Part shown: in pieces, positions 33,374 to 42,162 of the stretch
How positions within the stretch are numbered: the stretch's first letter is position 1
Layout of the letters: every line of letters begins with the position of its first letter
Assembly: GCA_023411375.1 (NCBI GenBank)
Contig: JAEYOW010000013.1
Span: 1-42,203 of the forward strand
From: Bacillota bacterium
GTDB lineage: Bacteria; Bacillota; Clostridia; Christensenellales; Aristaeellaceae
Reading direction: 5' to 3'
Length of the DNA: 42,203 nt
Position numbers and translations under genes: made by a program
Notes under the pieces: generated by a model
Told to the model about the DNA's origin: nothing
Seen by the model: the letters and a program-made list of their open reading frames with translations, nothing else
Databases searched by the model: none

Positions 33374-34039
33374 ATGCTTGAGGTTAGCCTGATTCAAAAG
33401 CCGTTTATGGTTTTTGGCGTGAATGTTGGGCTTTCGGTGGTAACGGCCTGGGCGGTGGTGGCGGTTTTGGTGGTCGCCCTTGCGCTGGTCAACCTGCTGG
33501 TGGTTCGCCGTATGAAGGAAAAGCCGGCGGGCATGCAAAACCTGTTGGAGCTGGCCGTTGGCGGGCTGGATAGCTGGTGTAAAAACAAGGTGGGCGAAGC
33601 CGGACGCTTTGTCGCCCCCGTCGTGATGACCCTGATGACCTACGTATTTATGACCACGGTTGTGGAGCTTTTCGGCGTCGCGCCCGCGACGGAGGATATT
33701 AACTGTACCTTTGCGCTTGGGCTGTGCACCTTTTTGCTGGTGAATGTAACAGGGCTGAAATTCCGCGGAATTAAAGGGCGTATTCACGGTTTGTGCTCGC
33801 CTTCGCCCGTGGTCGCGCCCATCCGCATCGTAACGGATTTGATCGCCCCGTGCTCCATCGCCATCCGTCTTTTTGCAAACGTGATGGTAGGCGGTATTAT
33901 TATGCAGCTGATCTATGCCGTGGTGCCGATCATTCTGCCCGCGGTGGTCGCGTCCTACTTTAACGTGCTCCATACGGGTATTCAAGCCTTCGTCATCGGG
34001 TTGTTAAGCCTTGTGTATGTAAGCGAGGCTGTGGAGTAA
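33374..34039 (+). CDS. atpB: ATP synthase F0 subunit a
   Basis: 221 residues, five or six membrane helices. The essential arginine lies in SIAIRLFANVMVGG near residue 173, and APATEDINCTFALGL corresponds to the conserved PTSDLNTT-like loop. It forms the ion half-channels next to the c-ring. It starts immediately after the AtpI-like gene. Confidence 0.92.
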   Translation: MLEVSLIQKPFMVFGVNVGLSVVTAWAVVAVLVVALALVNLLVVRRMKEKPAGMQNLLELAVGGLDSWCKNKVGEAGRFVAPVVMTLMTYVFMTTVVELFGVAPATEDINCTFALGLCTFLLVNVTGLKFRGIKGRIHGLCSPSPVVAPIRIVTDLIAPCSIAIRLFANVMVGGIIMQLIYAVVPIILPAVVASYFNVLHTGIQAFVIGLLSLVYVSEAVE

Positions 34040-34090
34040 CACGTTTTACGCGCAAGCCGCGTGAACGATAATCGCACCGGTCAAGGGACC

Positions 34091-34109
34091 TTCGCCCCAT
34101 TTGGGCGAA
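34091..34109 (+). other. Hairpin just before the atpE ribosome site
   Basis: TTCGCCC (34091-34097) pairs with GGGCGAA (34103-34109) over a 5-base loop, ending 2 bases before AAGGAGG. Elements upstream of atpE often raise its translation or mRNA stability, since many c subunits are needed; that role is inferred. Confidence 0.5.
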
Positions 34110-34127
34110 AAGAAGGAGGCTTTCTTT

Positions 34128-34364
34128 ATGGTACTTGGATTAATCGCTATTGGCGCCGGTATTGCGGCGCTGTGTGGCGCGGGCGCCGCGCTGGCCATGG
34201 GTAACGCCACGGGCAAGGCTGCGGAGGCGATTGCGCGTCAGCCGGAAGCGGCCGGTAAGGTAAACAGCTCGCTGATGTTTGGCCTGATCATGATGGAAAC
34301 CTGCGCGGTATACGCGCTGCTGGTCGCCATTCTGATCGTGTTCATCCTGGGCGGCAAGGTCTGA
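34128..34364 (+). CDS. atpE: ATP synthase F0 subunit c
   Basis: 78-residue hairpin of two membrane helices joined by the polar loop ARQPEAAGK. The ion-binding glutamate lies in LIMMETCAVYALLVA (helix 2), followed by Thr at +1 and Tyr at +5. Helix 1 has MGNATGKAAEAI. Compared with the Na+-binding Ilyobacter c subunit (Gln32, Val63, Glu65, Ser66, Tyr70), Thr and Tyr match or nearly match but the glutamine position is Met. Start at 34128 has AAGGAGG upstream. Confidence 0.94.
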   Translation: MVLGLIAIGAGIAALCGAGAALAMGNATGKAAEAIARQPEAAGKVNSSLMFGLIMMETCAVYALLVAILIVFILGGKV

Positions 34365-34397
34365 TATCGAAAGTGAAGCGAAAAGGAGGGATGGCGC

Positions 34398-34880
34398 GTG
34401 GAGGGCATGTTTAACCCCATATCGATTCTTTTGCATGTCGCCAATGCGGTCATCTTGCTGGTCGCGCTGTACTTTTTGCTGGTCAAGCCCGTGCGCAGGT
34501 TTATGGATAAACGTGCGCAGGGTATCGAGGAGCAGATGAAGAGCGCGGCCGACGCGCAGGCCGAGGTAGAGCGGGAACGGAAGGCCGCCCGCGAGGAGCT
34601 TGCGCAGGCAAAGCAAAAAGCCGCGGAGATAATCCAAAAAAGCGTCTCCCAGGCACAGGAGCAGGCCGAGCAGGTGCTTAGAGAGGCGCAGGCGGACGCC
34701 GAGCAGCGGGTCGCCCGCACCCGCGCCGAATGCGAGCATATGCGTGAAAGCGCCCGCGAGCAGATGCGCGGCGAGGTGGCGAGCCTTGGCGTGGCGCTTG
34801 CCGGCAAAATTCTTCAGCGTGAGGTAACAGAGGAAGATCACCGCAAGCTGGTGGACGATTTCATTGAAAAGGTGGGCTGA
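34398..34880 (+). CDS. atpF: ATP synthase F0 subunit b
   Basis: 160 residues: one N-terminal membrane helix (ISILLHVANAVILLVALYFLLVKP), then a long charged coiled coil forming the peripheral stalk, rich in Ala/Glu/Gln. Start is GTG at 34398 with AAAGGAGGG upstream; ATG at 34407 is an alternative. Normal length. Confidence 0.9.
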   Translation: MEGMFNPISILLHVANAVILLVALYFLLVKPVRRFMDKRAQGIEEQMKSAADAQAEVERERKAAREELAQAKQKAAEIIQKSVSQAQEQAEQVLREAQADAEQRVARTRAECEHMRESAREQMRGEVASLGVALAGKILQREVTEEDHRKLVDDFIEKVG

Positions 34881-34882
34881 GC

Positions 34883-35194
34883 ATGTCTGAGGAGATTAAA
34901 ACGGACATGAGCGCCCTGCCCGCGCGCATCGACGTGGAGCCGCCCAAGCCGGTTCGCGGACGGATTATTTCCGGTATGCGGCTTTCGGTCGCGGCGCAGA
35001 AACGCATTGCCGCCCGCTTTGAGGAAAAGCTGGGCATGCCGGTAAAGCTGACCTGCCGCGTGGATAAGCGGGAGATCGGCGGCGTGCGCGTGGAACTGAA
35101 CGGCTACAGCTATAGCGGCACCGTGCGCGGACAGCTGCGCGATGTATACAGGTATCTGATGGATACGGACGGGGAGGGATCAGGCCGTGCATGA
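34883..35194 (+). CDS. atpH: ATP synthase F1 subunit delta, short form lacking the N-terminal domain
   Basis: 103 residues instead of the usual 175-185. The sequence matches only the C-terminal region of delta: RLSVAAQKRIAARFEEKLGMPVKLTCRVDKREIGGVRVELNGYSYSGTVRGQL. The N-terminal six-helix bundle that binds the top of the alpha subunits is missing, and the 2-base gap after atpF leaves no room for it. It overlaps atpA by 8 bases. A real short form is favoured over a frameshift, since the upstream gene is full length. Confidence 0.85.
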   Translation: MSEEIKTDMSALPARIDVEPPKPVRGRIISGMRLSVAAQKRIAARFEEKLGMPVKLTCRVDKREIGGVRVELNGYSYSGTVRGQLRDVYRYLMDTDGEGSGRA

Positions 35195-36719
35195 GCAAAT
35201 CGATGTGGGGCAGACCCTGCTGAAGCGTTTGGAGGGCTATACCGGCGAAGTGCATGTGCGCAGCGCGGGCAGGGTGGTTTTTGTCGGAGACGGCGTGGTG
35301 CATGTGGACGGCCTGAACGACTGTCGGCTGGGAGAACTTCTGGAGGTGGAAAGCGGAGGCTTTGCGCTGGCAATGAACCTGGAGGAACGGCTGGTTTATG
35401 CCGTGGCGCTGGGCGGCGCGCAGGAAATTGCCGTGGGAATGGCCGTCTATGGAACTGGACGTGTCATGAGCGTGCCCTGCGGCGAAGCTCTTCTTTCGCA
35501 TGTGGTGAATCCGCTGGGCGTACCGCTGGATGGTTCCGAGCATTTGGATCATGCGGAGGAAATGCGGCCCATTGAAATGCCGGCGCCGCCAATTTTGAGC
35601 CGCAAGCCGGTCGGCAAACCTCTGGAAACCGGTTTGATGGCGATCGATGCGATGGTGCCGATTGGGCGCGGACAGCGCGAACTGATCATCGGCGACCGCC
35701 AGACAGGCAAGACGAGTATCGCTGTTGACGCTATTTTAAACCAGAAGGGCAAGAATGTAGCCTGCGTGTATGTTGCCATCGGGCAAAAGGCCTCCAGCGT
35801 GGCGCAGCTGATCACGCATCTGCGCGAGCGCGGAGCCATGGACTACACAACTGTCGTCAGCGCGACGGCGGCGGACAGCGCCACCATGCAGTACATTGCC
35901 CCTTACGCGGGCTGCGCCATGGCGGAATGGTTCATGTACCATGGCCGCGACGCGCTGATTGTGTACGACGACCTCAGCAAGCACGCGGTGGCCTACCGCG
36001 CCATGTCGCTTCTGCTTCACAGGCCGCCGGGACGCGAGGCTTATCCGGGAGATGTGTTCTATCTGCACAGCCGCCTGCTGGAACGCGCGGCCTCCCTCAG
36101 CGACAGCCTGGGAGGCGGGACGCTTACAGCCCTGCCGATCATTGAGACGCAGGCGGGAGATATCTCCGCGTACATCCCAACCAATGTAATTTCCATCACG
36201 GACGGGCAGATTTTTCTGGATACGGAGCTGTTCCACGCGGGTGTGCGCCCGGCGATCAACGGCGGGCTGTCCGTCAGCCGCGTTGGCGGTGCGGCGCAGC
36301 ACAAGAGCGTGCGCAAGGTGGCGGGCAGCCTTCGGCTGGAACTGGCGCAATACCGGGAATTGCAGATATTCGCCCAGTTTGCCAGCGATATGGACGCCGC
36401 CACGCAGGATAAACTGAAATACGGCGCTGTGCTTACCGAACTTTGCAAGCAGCGCAACAACGAACCCATGTCCACAGGGCTTGAGGTGGCGTTTCTGTAC
36501 GCCGCGACCCGGCGGATGATTCCTAAGGACATTTCCCATGCCGATGTGGTCGCGTTCAAGGAGAAATTTCCCGCGTTTCTCCGCGACAACTACGATACCC
36601 TGCTGGATTCGCTCAACGTGTCCGGCGAGTTGAGCGCGGCCAATGAGGAGCAGCTCAGGGAGGCTATTGGGGCGTGGTTCCCCGCGTCCGTATTCTCACA
36701 GGGAGGCGGGGACGCATGA
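35187..36719 (+). CDS. atpA: ATP synthase F1 subunit alpha
   Basis: 510 residues, full length. Walker A is GDRQTGKTS near residue 170; other blocks are YVAIGQKASSVAQL, LIVYDDLSKHAVAYR and the arginine-finger region AINGGLSVSRVGGAAQ. GTG start at 35187 inside the end of atpH, with GGAGGG upstream. Non-catalytic nucleotide-binding subunit of the F1 head. Confidence 0.95.
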   Translation: MHEQIDVGQTLLKRLEGYTGEVHVRSAGRVVFVGDGVVHVDGLNDCRLGELLEVESGGFALAMNLEERLVYAVALGGAQEIAVGMAVYGTGRVMSVPCGEALLSHVVNPLGVPLDGSEHLDHAEEMRPIEMPAPPILSRKPVGKPLETGLMAIDAMVPIGRGQRELIIGDRQTGKTSIAVDAILNQKGKNVACVYVAIGQKASSVAQLITHLRERGAMDYTTVVSATAADSATMQYIAPYAGCAMAEWFMYHGRDALIVYDDLSKHAVAYRAMSLLLHRPPGREAYPGDVFYLHSRLLERAASLSDSLGGGTLTALPIIETQAGDISAYIPTNVISITDGQIFLDTELFHAGVRPAINGGLSVSRVGGAAQHKSVRKVAGSLRLELAQYRELQIFAQFASDMDAATQDKLKYGAVLTELCKQRNNEPMSTGLEVAFLYAATRRMIPKDISHADVVAFKEKFPAFLRDNYDTLLDSLNVSGELSAANEEQLREAIGAWFPASVFSQGGGDA

Positions 36720-37591
36720 GCTCCATCGCCGAAATTCGCCATCATATCAAAACCATTGACGACACAGCGAAAATCACCCGCGCCATGCACCTGATCGCCT
36801 CGGGCAAGATGAAAAAGGCCATGCGCGCGCACGAGCAGACCATGCGGTATTACAGCCTGGTACGCTCCAACATGCGCTTTATCCTGGATAATTCGCCGGA
36901 AGGGTTCAAAAGCGGCTTTTACCGCGATTTTGGCGACAGGGCGTGTTATCTGGTTATCGCGGGAGATAAAGGCATGTGCGGCGGCTACAATCAGGACGTG
37001 CTCAAGCTTGCCCTGCGGACGGTGAAGGAATCCACGCACGTCAATGCCCGTCTTGTTACCTTCGGGCATATGGCGACGAACTTTATGCAACGGCAGGGTA
37101 TGCGGGTGGATGAAAGCTACCTGACCGCCGTGCAGAACCCCACTATCGACATCGCGCGTGAGCTGGGCGCAAAGCTGTGCCGCCGCTATCGCAAGATGGA
37201 GTTTGACGAGGTGTTCATCATCTTCACGCAGCTTTTAAAGGGCGGCGTCACCAAACCGACCATTGTGCGCGTGCTGCCCATTACGCGCCAGACCGTGGAG
37301 GACGCGGAGCCTATGCACGCCCCAACGGGCGGGCTGGATTTTGCGCCCAGCCAGGCCGAGGCGCTGGACGCCATGGCGCAGCATTATGTGTCCGGCGTGT
37401 TGTACAGCGCGCTTGTGCAGAGCTTTGCCAGTGAGAACCGCGCGCGCATGACGGCGATGGAATCCGCCACGCGCAACGCGGACGACATGCACCGCAAGCT
37501 CATGCTTTCGCTCAACCACGCGCGGCAGGCGGCCATCACGCAGGAGATCAACGAGATCATCGGCGGCAACCCGGATTCTTTCGTATTGTAA
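36716..37591 (+). CDS. atpG: ATP synthase F1 subunit gamma
   Basis: 291 residues forming the rotor shaft. The N-terminus SSIAEIRHHIKTIDDTAKITRAMHLIASGKMKKA and the C-terminus MESATRNADDMHRKLMLSLNHARQAAITQEINEIIGG are the conserved coiled-coil ends. Start at 36716 overlaps the atpA stop (ATGA) with GGGAGGCGGG upstream. Confidence 0.95.
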   Translation: MSSIAEIRHHIKTIDDTAKITRAMHLIASGKMKKAMRAHEQTMRYYSLVRSNMRFILDNSPEGFKSGFYRDFGDRACYLVIAGDKGMCGGYNQDVLKLALRTVKESTHVNARLVTFGHMATNFMQRQGMRVDESYLTAVQNPTIDIARELGAKLCRRYRKMEFDEVFIIFTQLLKGGVTKPTIVRVLPITRQTVEDAEPMHAPTGGLDFAPSQAEALDAMAQHYVSGVLYSALVQSFASENRARMTAMESATRNADDMHRKLMLSLNHARQAAITQEINEIIGGNPDSFVL

Positions 37592-37627
37592 GGAAACCGT
37601 GCTGCCGGCGCAGAGGAGGAGACGAAC

Positions 37628-39019
37628 ATGACCAAAGGAACGGTGGTCCGTATTGTAGGGCCGGTACTGGACGTTCGTTTTCGGTCGGGGGAGGTTCCCC
37701 CCATTCAAACGCTGGTATATGTCAGGGACGGGAAGCGGACCGTTGCGGGCGAGGTGCATCAGCACCTGGGCAACGTTGCGCGCTGTATCGCGCTGGAGGC
37801 GACGGATAGCCTGTCCCGTGGGCTGACGGTGGAGAGCACGGACGCGCCCATCACCATTCCCGTGGGCATGGAGATGCTGGGGCGAGCCATCGACGTGCTG
37901 GGCAGGCCCATCGACGGCAAGGAGGCTCCCCAAACGGAGCTTCGTATGCCCATTCACCGCGCCGCGCCGCCCTTTGAGCAGCAGCAGCCTGTGGCGCAGG
38001 TTTTTGAGACGGGCATCAAGGTGATTGATCTGCTCGCTCCTTACGCGCGCGGCGGTAAAATTGGTCTGTTCGGCGGCGCGGGCGTGGGCAAAACGGTGCT
38101 GATTCTGGAACTTATCCACAACATCGCCACCGAGCAGGGTGGCTACAGCGTATTTGCGGGCGTGGGCGAGCGCAGCCGCGAGGGCAGCGACCTGCTCAAC
38201 GAGATGACGGAATCCGGCGTGATTGAGAAAACGGCGCTGGTTTTCGGCCAAATGAACGAGCCGCCGGGAGCGCGTATGCGCGTGGCCATGACGGGCCTTA
38301 CGCTTGCTGAGTATTTCCGTGACGTTAAAAAGCAGAACATGCTGCTGTTTATCGACAACATCTTTCGTTATATTCAGGCGGGCAGCGAGGTTTCCGCGTT
38401 GCTGGGCCGGCTGCCCAGCGCAGTGGGCTATCAGCCCACGCTTGCGACCGAGGTTGGCGAGCTTGAGGAGCGCATCGCCAGCACGCGCGACGGTTCCATC
38501 ACCAGCGTACAGGCCATCTACGTACCCGCAGACGACCTGACCGACCCCGCGCCCGCGGCAATCTTTTCGCACTTGGACGCAACGACGGTATTAAGCCGCG
38601 CGATTTCTGAAATCGGCATTTATCCCGCCGTGGATCCTCTGGACTCCTCCAGCCGTATCCTTGACCCCATGGTCGTGGGTCAGGAGCATTACAGCGTCGC
38701 TATGCGCGTGCAGGAGTGCCTCCAGCGTTACCGCGAGCTTCAGGATATTATCGCCATTCTGGGCATGGATGAGCTTAGCGACGAGGACCGCACGGTGGTG
38801 CACCGCGCGCGGCGCGTACAACGCTTCCTGAGCCAGCCGATGTTTGTTGCGGAGGTATTCAGCGGCATACCCGGCCGGTATGTGAAGATCAGGGATACAA
38901 TCACCTCGTTCAGGGCCATTGTGGACGGAGAGGCGGACGACCTGCCCGAGGACGCCTTCTACATGGTGGGCGACCTGGAGGATGCGCGCAGAAAGGCCCG
39001 GAAAATGGAGGCCAAGTAA
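37628..39019 (+). CDS. atpD: ATP synthase F1 subunit beta
   Basis: 463 residues, the catalytic subunit. Walker A GGAGVGKTVL near 150, GVGERSREGSDL with the catalytic glutamate, LLFIDNIFRYIQAGSEVSALLGR, and the DELSDEDR hinge. GAGGAGG precedes the ATG. Confidence 0.96.
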   Translation: MTKGTVVRIVGPVLDVRFRSGEVPPIQTLVYVRDGKRTVAGEVHQHLGNVARCIALEATDSLSRGLTVESTDAPITIPVGMEMLGRAIDVLGRPIDGKEAPQTELRMPIHRAAPPFEQQQPVAQVFETGIKVIDLLAPYARGGKIGLFGGAGVGKTVLILELIHNIATEQGGYSVFAGVGERSREGSDLLNEMTESGVIEKTALVFGQMNEPPGARMRVAMTGLTLAEYFRDVKKQNMLLFIDNIFRYIQAGSEVSALLGRLPSAVGYQPTLATEVGELEERIASTRDGSITSVQAIYVPADDLTDPAPAAIFSHLDATTVLSRAISEIGIYPAVDPLDSSSRILDPMVVGQEHYSVAMRVQECLQRYRELQDIIAILGMDELSDEDRTVVHRARRVQRFLSQPMFVAEVFSGIPGRYVKIRDTITSFRAIVDGEADDLPEDAFYMVGDLEDARRKARKMEAK

Positions 39020-39442
39020 ATGGGTAAAACCTTTCATCTAAGCGTTTTGACCCCGGAGCATGAGTTTTACAGCGGCGCGGTGGAGATGGTGCGCGTTGCC
39101 GCCACGGATGGCGAGGTGTGTATCTTAGCCGGACACGCGCCTACCGTGTACGCGTTGGCGGAGGGCGAGCTGACGCTTCGGGATGATACGGGCCGGACCA
39201 GATGGGCCGCCGCGAGCGACGGTTTTCTGACTGTGACGCAGGATCGGGCCGTGATGATGTTGCAATCAGCCGAGTGGCCGGAGGATATCGACCGCGTGCG
39301 CGCCGAACGCGCCGAACGCCGCGCGAAAGAGGCGCTTCTGCAAAAACAGGACCGCCAGAGCTATATGATGAACCAGGCCATGCTGCTGCGCGCCATGACG
39401 CGACTGAGCGTAAGCAGCAAGCACAGCGTCAACAACCAATAA
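39020..39442 (+). CDS. atpC: ATP synthase F1 subunit epsilon
   Basis: 140 residues: beta-sandwich (FHLSVLTPEHEFYSGAVEMVRVAATDGEVCILAGHAPTV) and C-terminal helices that can inhibit the rotor. ATG follows the atpD stop with no gap, and the ribosome site GGAGG lies inside atpD. Last gene of the operon. Confidence 0.93.
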   Translation: MGKTFHLSVLTPEHEFYSGAVEMVRVAATDGEVCILAGHAPTVYALAEGELTLRDDTGRTRWAAASDGFLTVTQDRAVMMLQSAEWPEDIDRVRAERAERRAKEALLQKQDRQSYMMNQAMLLRAMTRLSVSSKHSVNNQ

Positions 39443-39447
39443 GAATT

Positions 39448-39496
39448 AATGCAACGGGAAGGAGGAAAGCGAACCTGTCCCGTTGCATTTTTTTTT
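39448..39496 (+). terminator. Terminator of the ATP synthase operon
   Basis: 12-bp stem 39448-39459 with 39478-39489, 18-base loop, then T9 from 39488. Confidence 0.92.
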
Positions 39497-39585
39497 GTTT
39501 TATGGTTTCATAAGAAGGAGAGAACGGCCATGGCGCGATCAAATGCGCCATATCCGGCCTTAAAAGGCGGGGGAGATGAAGCGAT

Positions 39586-40617
39586 ATGCAGCACCGTGCC
39601 GATTTACGCGCCTTCCGTGACGAGTTGAAGGGGCTGGCCATCCTGTGGGTGGTGTTTTTCCATGCCCAGCTTGGGCTGTCAGGTATTCTGTATGAGGTGC
39701 AGAAAATCGGCTACGGCGGCGTGGATATTTTTTTCTTTCTTTCGGGTTTCGGACTGTTTGTCTCGCTAGAAAAGTCAAGCGGGTTGAGGGGATACGCCGT
39801 TCGCCGCGCAAAACGGCTTCTGCCGGCTTACCTGCCCTTTTGTTGCATGTGGCTGGCCGTTATGCTGCCCATGTTCGGGCTTGGCACGGTGCAAAGCTTG
39901 AGGACGGCGGCGGGCAACCTGACGATGATCGGGTTTTTCGCGGGCGTTCCCAAAATGATCAACTGGTATGTGAGCGCGTTGGCGGTTTCGTTGCTGGTGG
40001 CGCCTTTCATACACGCATGCCTCAGCCATGCGAAGCGAACCGGGGTTGCGCTTTTGGTGCTGTTGTTGGCCGCCTTTGCCGTGGGCCTGTGCTTTATTGG
40101 CGACGATCGGTATATGGCGGTTTCACGCCTGCCTGTTTTCATACTGGGCATGGGCTTTGCTCTGCCCGGAAGCGGGAAGCAAAACCGATATGCAAAGTTG
40201 ACGGCTTGCGTGGCGGCGCTTGCCGCCGGCTTGACCATATTGCTTTTGTGTTTTAGCCGCTACCCGGAGCTGCTTAACGATTACGGCGTGTATTGGCATC
40301 CCTTTGTGCTGATAGCGCCTGCGCTGTGCATTGGCTTAGGGTGGCTTTTCAGAAAGGCCGAACGGGCCCGGAGGCTCTTTGCGCCGCTTCGTTGGCTGGG
40401 TCGCGCTTCGTTCGAGATTTTTCTGTTCAATTGCTGGGCCGAGGTACTGCTAAAACAGTCCGGAGTCGCGTATCGCCCGTTTGATTGGGCGGTTTGGAGC
40501 GCCGGAAGCATTCTTGCGGGTGCGCTGTACCATCTAGTGGTGGATGCGTGCGTAAAAAGGGTGGCGGCATGCCGAAACGACAGTGCGCAAGCAGCAAACG
40601 GAGAAAAACAGGCGTGA
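39586..40617 (+). CDS. Acyltransferase family 3 membrane protein
   Basis: 343 residues with about ten hydrophobic helices. Hallmarks: LKGLAILWVVFFHAQ with the catalytic histidine near 27, GYGGVDIFFFLSGFGLF and RRAKRLLPAYLPF. Such enzymes move acyl groups onto surface sugars or other envelope molecules; the acceptor is unknown. GGGGGAG lies about 10 bases before the ATG. It stands alone between the ATP synthase terminator and the dehydrogenase gene. Confidence 0.88.
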   Translation: MQHRADLRAFRDELKGLAILWVVFFHAQLGLSGILYEVQKIGYGGVDIFFFLSGFGLFVSLEKSSGLRGYAVRRAKRLLPAYLPFCCMWLAVMLPMFGLGTVQSLRTAAGNLTMIGFFAGVPKMINWYVSALAVSLLVAPFIHACLSHAKRTGVALLVLLLAAFAVGLCFIGDDRYMAVSRLPVFILGMGFALPGSGKQNRYAKLTACVAALAAGLTILLLCFSRYPELLNDYGVYWHPFVLIAPALCIGLGWLFRKAERARRLFAPLRWLGRASFEIFLFNCWAEVLLKQSGVAYRPFDWAVWSAGSILAGALYHLVVDACVKRVAACRNDSAQAANGEKQA

Positions 40618-40842
40618 TTGGTGGAGAGGCTAACGCGCAAAGTGGAGCGTCAGGGCGCGAAGCGGCAGGCAGGGGAGCGAATCGGCGTGACAATTTGTGA
40701 TCCATGACACAACTGTAACGACACGGTGAAGATTGTAAATTCCGCTGCAGGGTTGTCTTTTTAGGGGTTAGAGGTTTCAAACTGCGTACAAAAGGGTATC
40801 CTTACCTCAGGAGGCGAGAGCTTCCCAAGGAGGGTAAACACC

Positions 40843-41883
40843 ATGAAGAAAATCGCTTTCTTTGACGCTAAGCCTTACGACCGCCTCTATTTTGACGCTG
40901 CCGCGGGGGAAAGGTACAAGATCAAATACATTGAAAGCCGTCTGACGCCGGAAACGGCCGTGCTTGCAAAGGGCTGCGATGCCGTATGCGCCTTCGTCAA
41001 CGATGTGATTGACGCTCAGGCGATCGAAACGCTCCATGAGCTTGGCGTGCGCGTGCTGGCTATGCGTAGCGCGGGCTACAGCAACGTAGATGTCAAAGCT
41101 GCCTATCAAAAGCTGACCATCGTGCGTGTTCCTGCGTACTCACCCTATGCCGTGGCGGAGCATGCCATGGGCCTTCTGCTGTGCCTCAACCGAAAGCTTC
41201 ACAAGGCTTATAACCGCACGCGCGACTTTAATTTCAGCCTGGCAGGGCTGACGGGATTGGATTTGCACGGCAAAACGGCGGGCGTGATTGGTACAGGCAA
41301 AATAGGGCGCGTGTTCATCGATATCTGCAAGGGCTTCGGCATGACCGTGCTCGCCTACGACCCCTATCCGGCCAAGGACGCGGATTTTGAATACGTACCT
41401 CTGCACGAGCTTTTGAAGCGCTCGGACGTCATCAGTCTGCACTGCCCGCTAACGGAGGAAAGCAGGTATATTTTAAACAAGGAAGCCTTTGCGAAGATGA
41501 AGCGCGGCGTGCTTATAGTCAATACCTCCCGAGGGCAGCTTATCGATTCCGCGGCGCTGCTGGATGCGTTGGTTGACGGTACTGTTCGCGGGGCCGGGCT
41601 GGATGTGTACGAGGAGGAGGCGGATTTCTTCTTTGAGGACATGTCGGATACGGGAGTCAAGGATGATACCCTTGCTTTGCTGGTAAGCCGGCCAAACGTA
41701 ATACTCACCTCGCACCAGGCGTTTTTGACGGAGGAGGCTCTCGCCAATATCGCTGCTACGACGCTTGAAAACCTTGATCAATACTTTGACGGCGGCGAAC
41801 TGCCAAACGAGGTGTGCTACCGCTGCGACGAGGGCAAGGTGCGGGAAAACTGCCGCAAAACAAGGCGCGAGCGCTGCTTTTAG
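40843..41883 (+). CDS. D-lactate dehydrogenase-like 2-hydroxyacid dehydrogenase
   Basis: 346 residues. NAD-binding GVIGTGKIGR near 148; catalytic Arg in NTSRGQLID, Glu in YEEEADFFFEDMS, His in TSHQAFLTEEAL, which together are the pattern of fermentative D-lactate dehydrogenases (pyruvate to D-lactate, regenerating NAD+). N-terminal substrate domain has MRSAGYSNVDVKAA and the YSPYAVAEHAM helix. AAGGAGGG lies upstream of the ATG. The assignment to D-lactate rather than another 2-hydroxyacid is likely, not certain. Confidence 0.88.
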   Translation: MKKIAFFDAKPYDRLYFDAAAGERYKIKYIESRLTPETAVLAKGCDAVCAFVNDVIDAQAIETLHELGVRVLAMRSAGYSNVDVKAAYQKLTIVRVPAYSPYAVAEHAMGLLLCLNRKLHKAYNRTRDFNFSLAGLTGLDLHGKTAGVIGTGKIGRVFIDICKGFGMTVLAYDPYPAKDADFEYVPLHELLKRSDVISLHCPLTEESRYILNKEAFAKMKRGVLIVNTSRGQLIDSAALLDALVDGTVRGAGLDVYEEEADFFFEDMSDTGVKDDTLALLVSRPNVILTSHQAFLTEEALANIAATTLENLDQYFDGGELPNEVCYRCDEGKVRENCRKTRRERCF

Positions 41884-41953
41884 CCCTATCGCGGCCAATT
41901 GATGGAGAAACGCCCCTTTCGCCGATTTGCTGGAACAAAATGACGAAAGGGGG

Positions 41954-41982
41954 TTGACAATACACTTTATCCGTGGTACTAT
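41954..41982 (+). promoter_or_regulatory. Promoter of the tRNA cluster
   Basis: TTGACA at 41954-41959, 17-bp spacer, TACTAT at 41977-41982, 76 bases before tRNA-Lys. A 9-bp inverted repeat (41913-41921 with 41944-41952) sits just upstream, between the dehydrogenase gene and the promoter. Confidence 0.8.
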
Positions 41983-42057
41983 ATCACCCGTGGTTTGAAC
42001 AACCTCGGCCGTGTCAAGGGGTCTGGTAACCGATAATTGCGGTAACACCCCGGGTGT

Positions 42058-42133
42058 GACCCATTAGCTCAGTTGGCAGAGCACTTGACTTTTAATCAAG
42101 GTGTCCGGAGTTCGAGCCTCCGATGGGTCACCA
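42058..42133 (+). tRNA. tRNA-Lys (anticodon TTT)
   Basis: 76 bases including an encoded CCA. Acceptor stem GACCCAT pairs with ATGGGTC; D-arm AGCTCAGTTGGCAGAGC; anticodon stem CTTGA/TCAAG around CTTTTAA; T-arm with GTTCGAGCC. Confidence 0.97.
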
Positions 42134-42162
42134 TTTCACCCTGGGAGGGTGAGGCCGGGCCT

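Noticed and set aside
37235..38572. A 445-residue minus-strand frame opposite atpG and atpD
   Set aside because: Shadow of highly conserved ATP synthase genes; composition and lack of motifs show it is not coding.
40618..40842. Promoter in the gap before the D-lactate dehydrogenase gene
   Set aside because: No -35/-10 pair of acceptable quality was found; the gene may be read from upstream or from a weak promoter I cannot identify.
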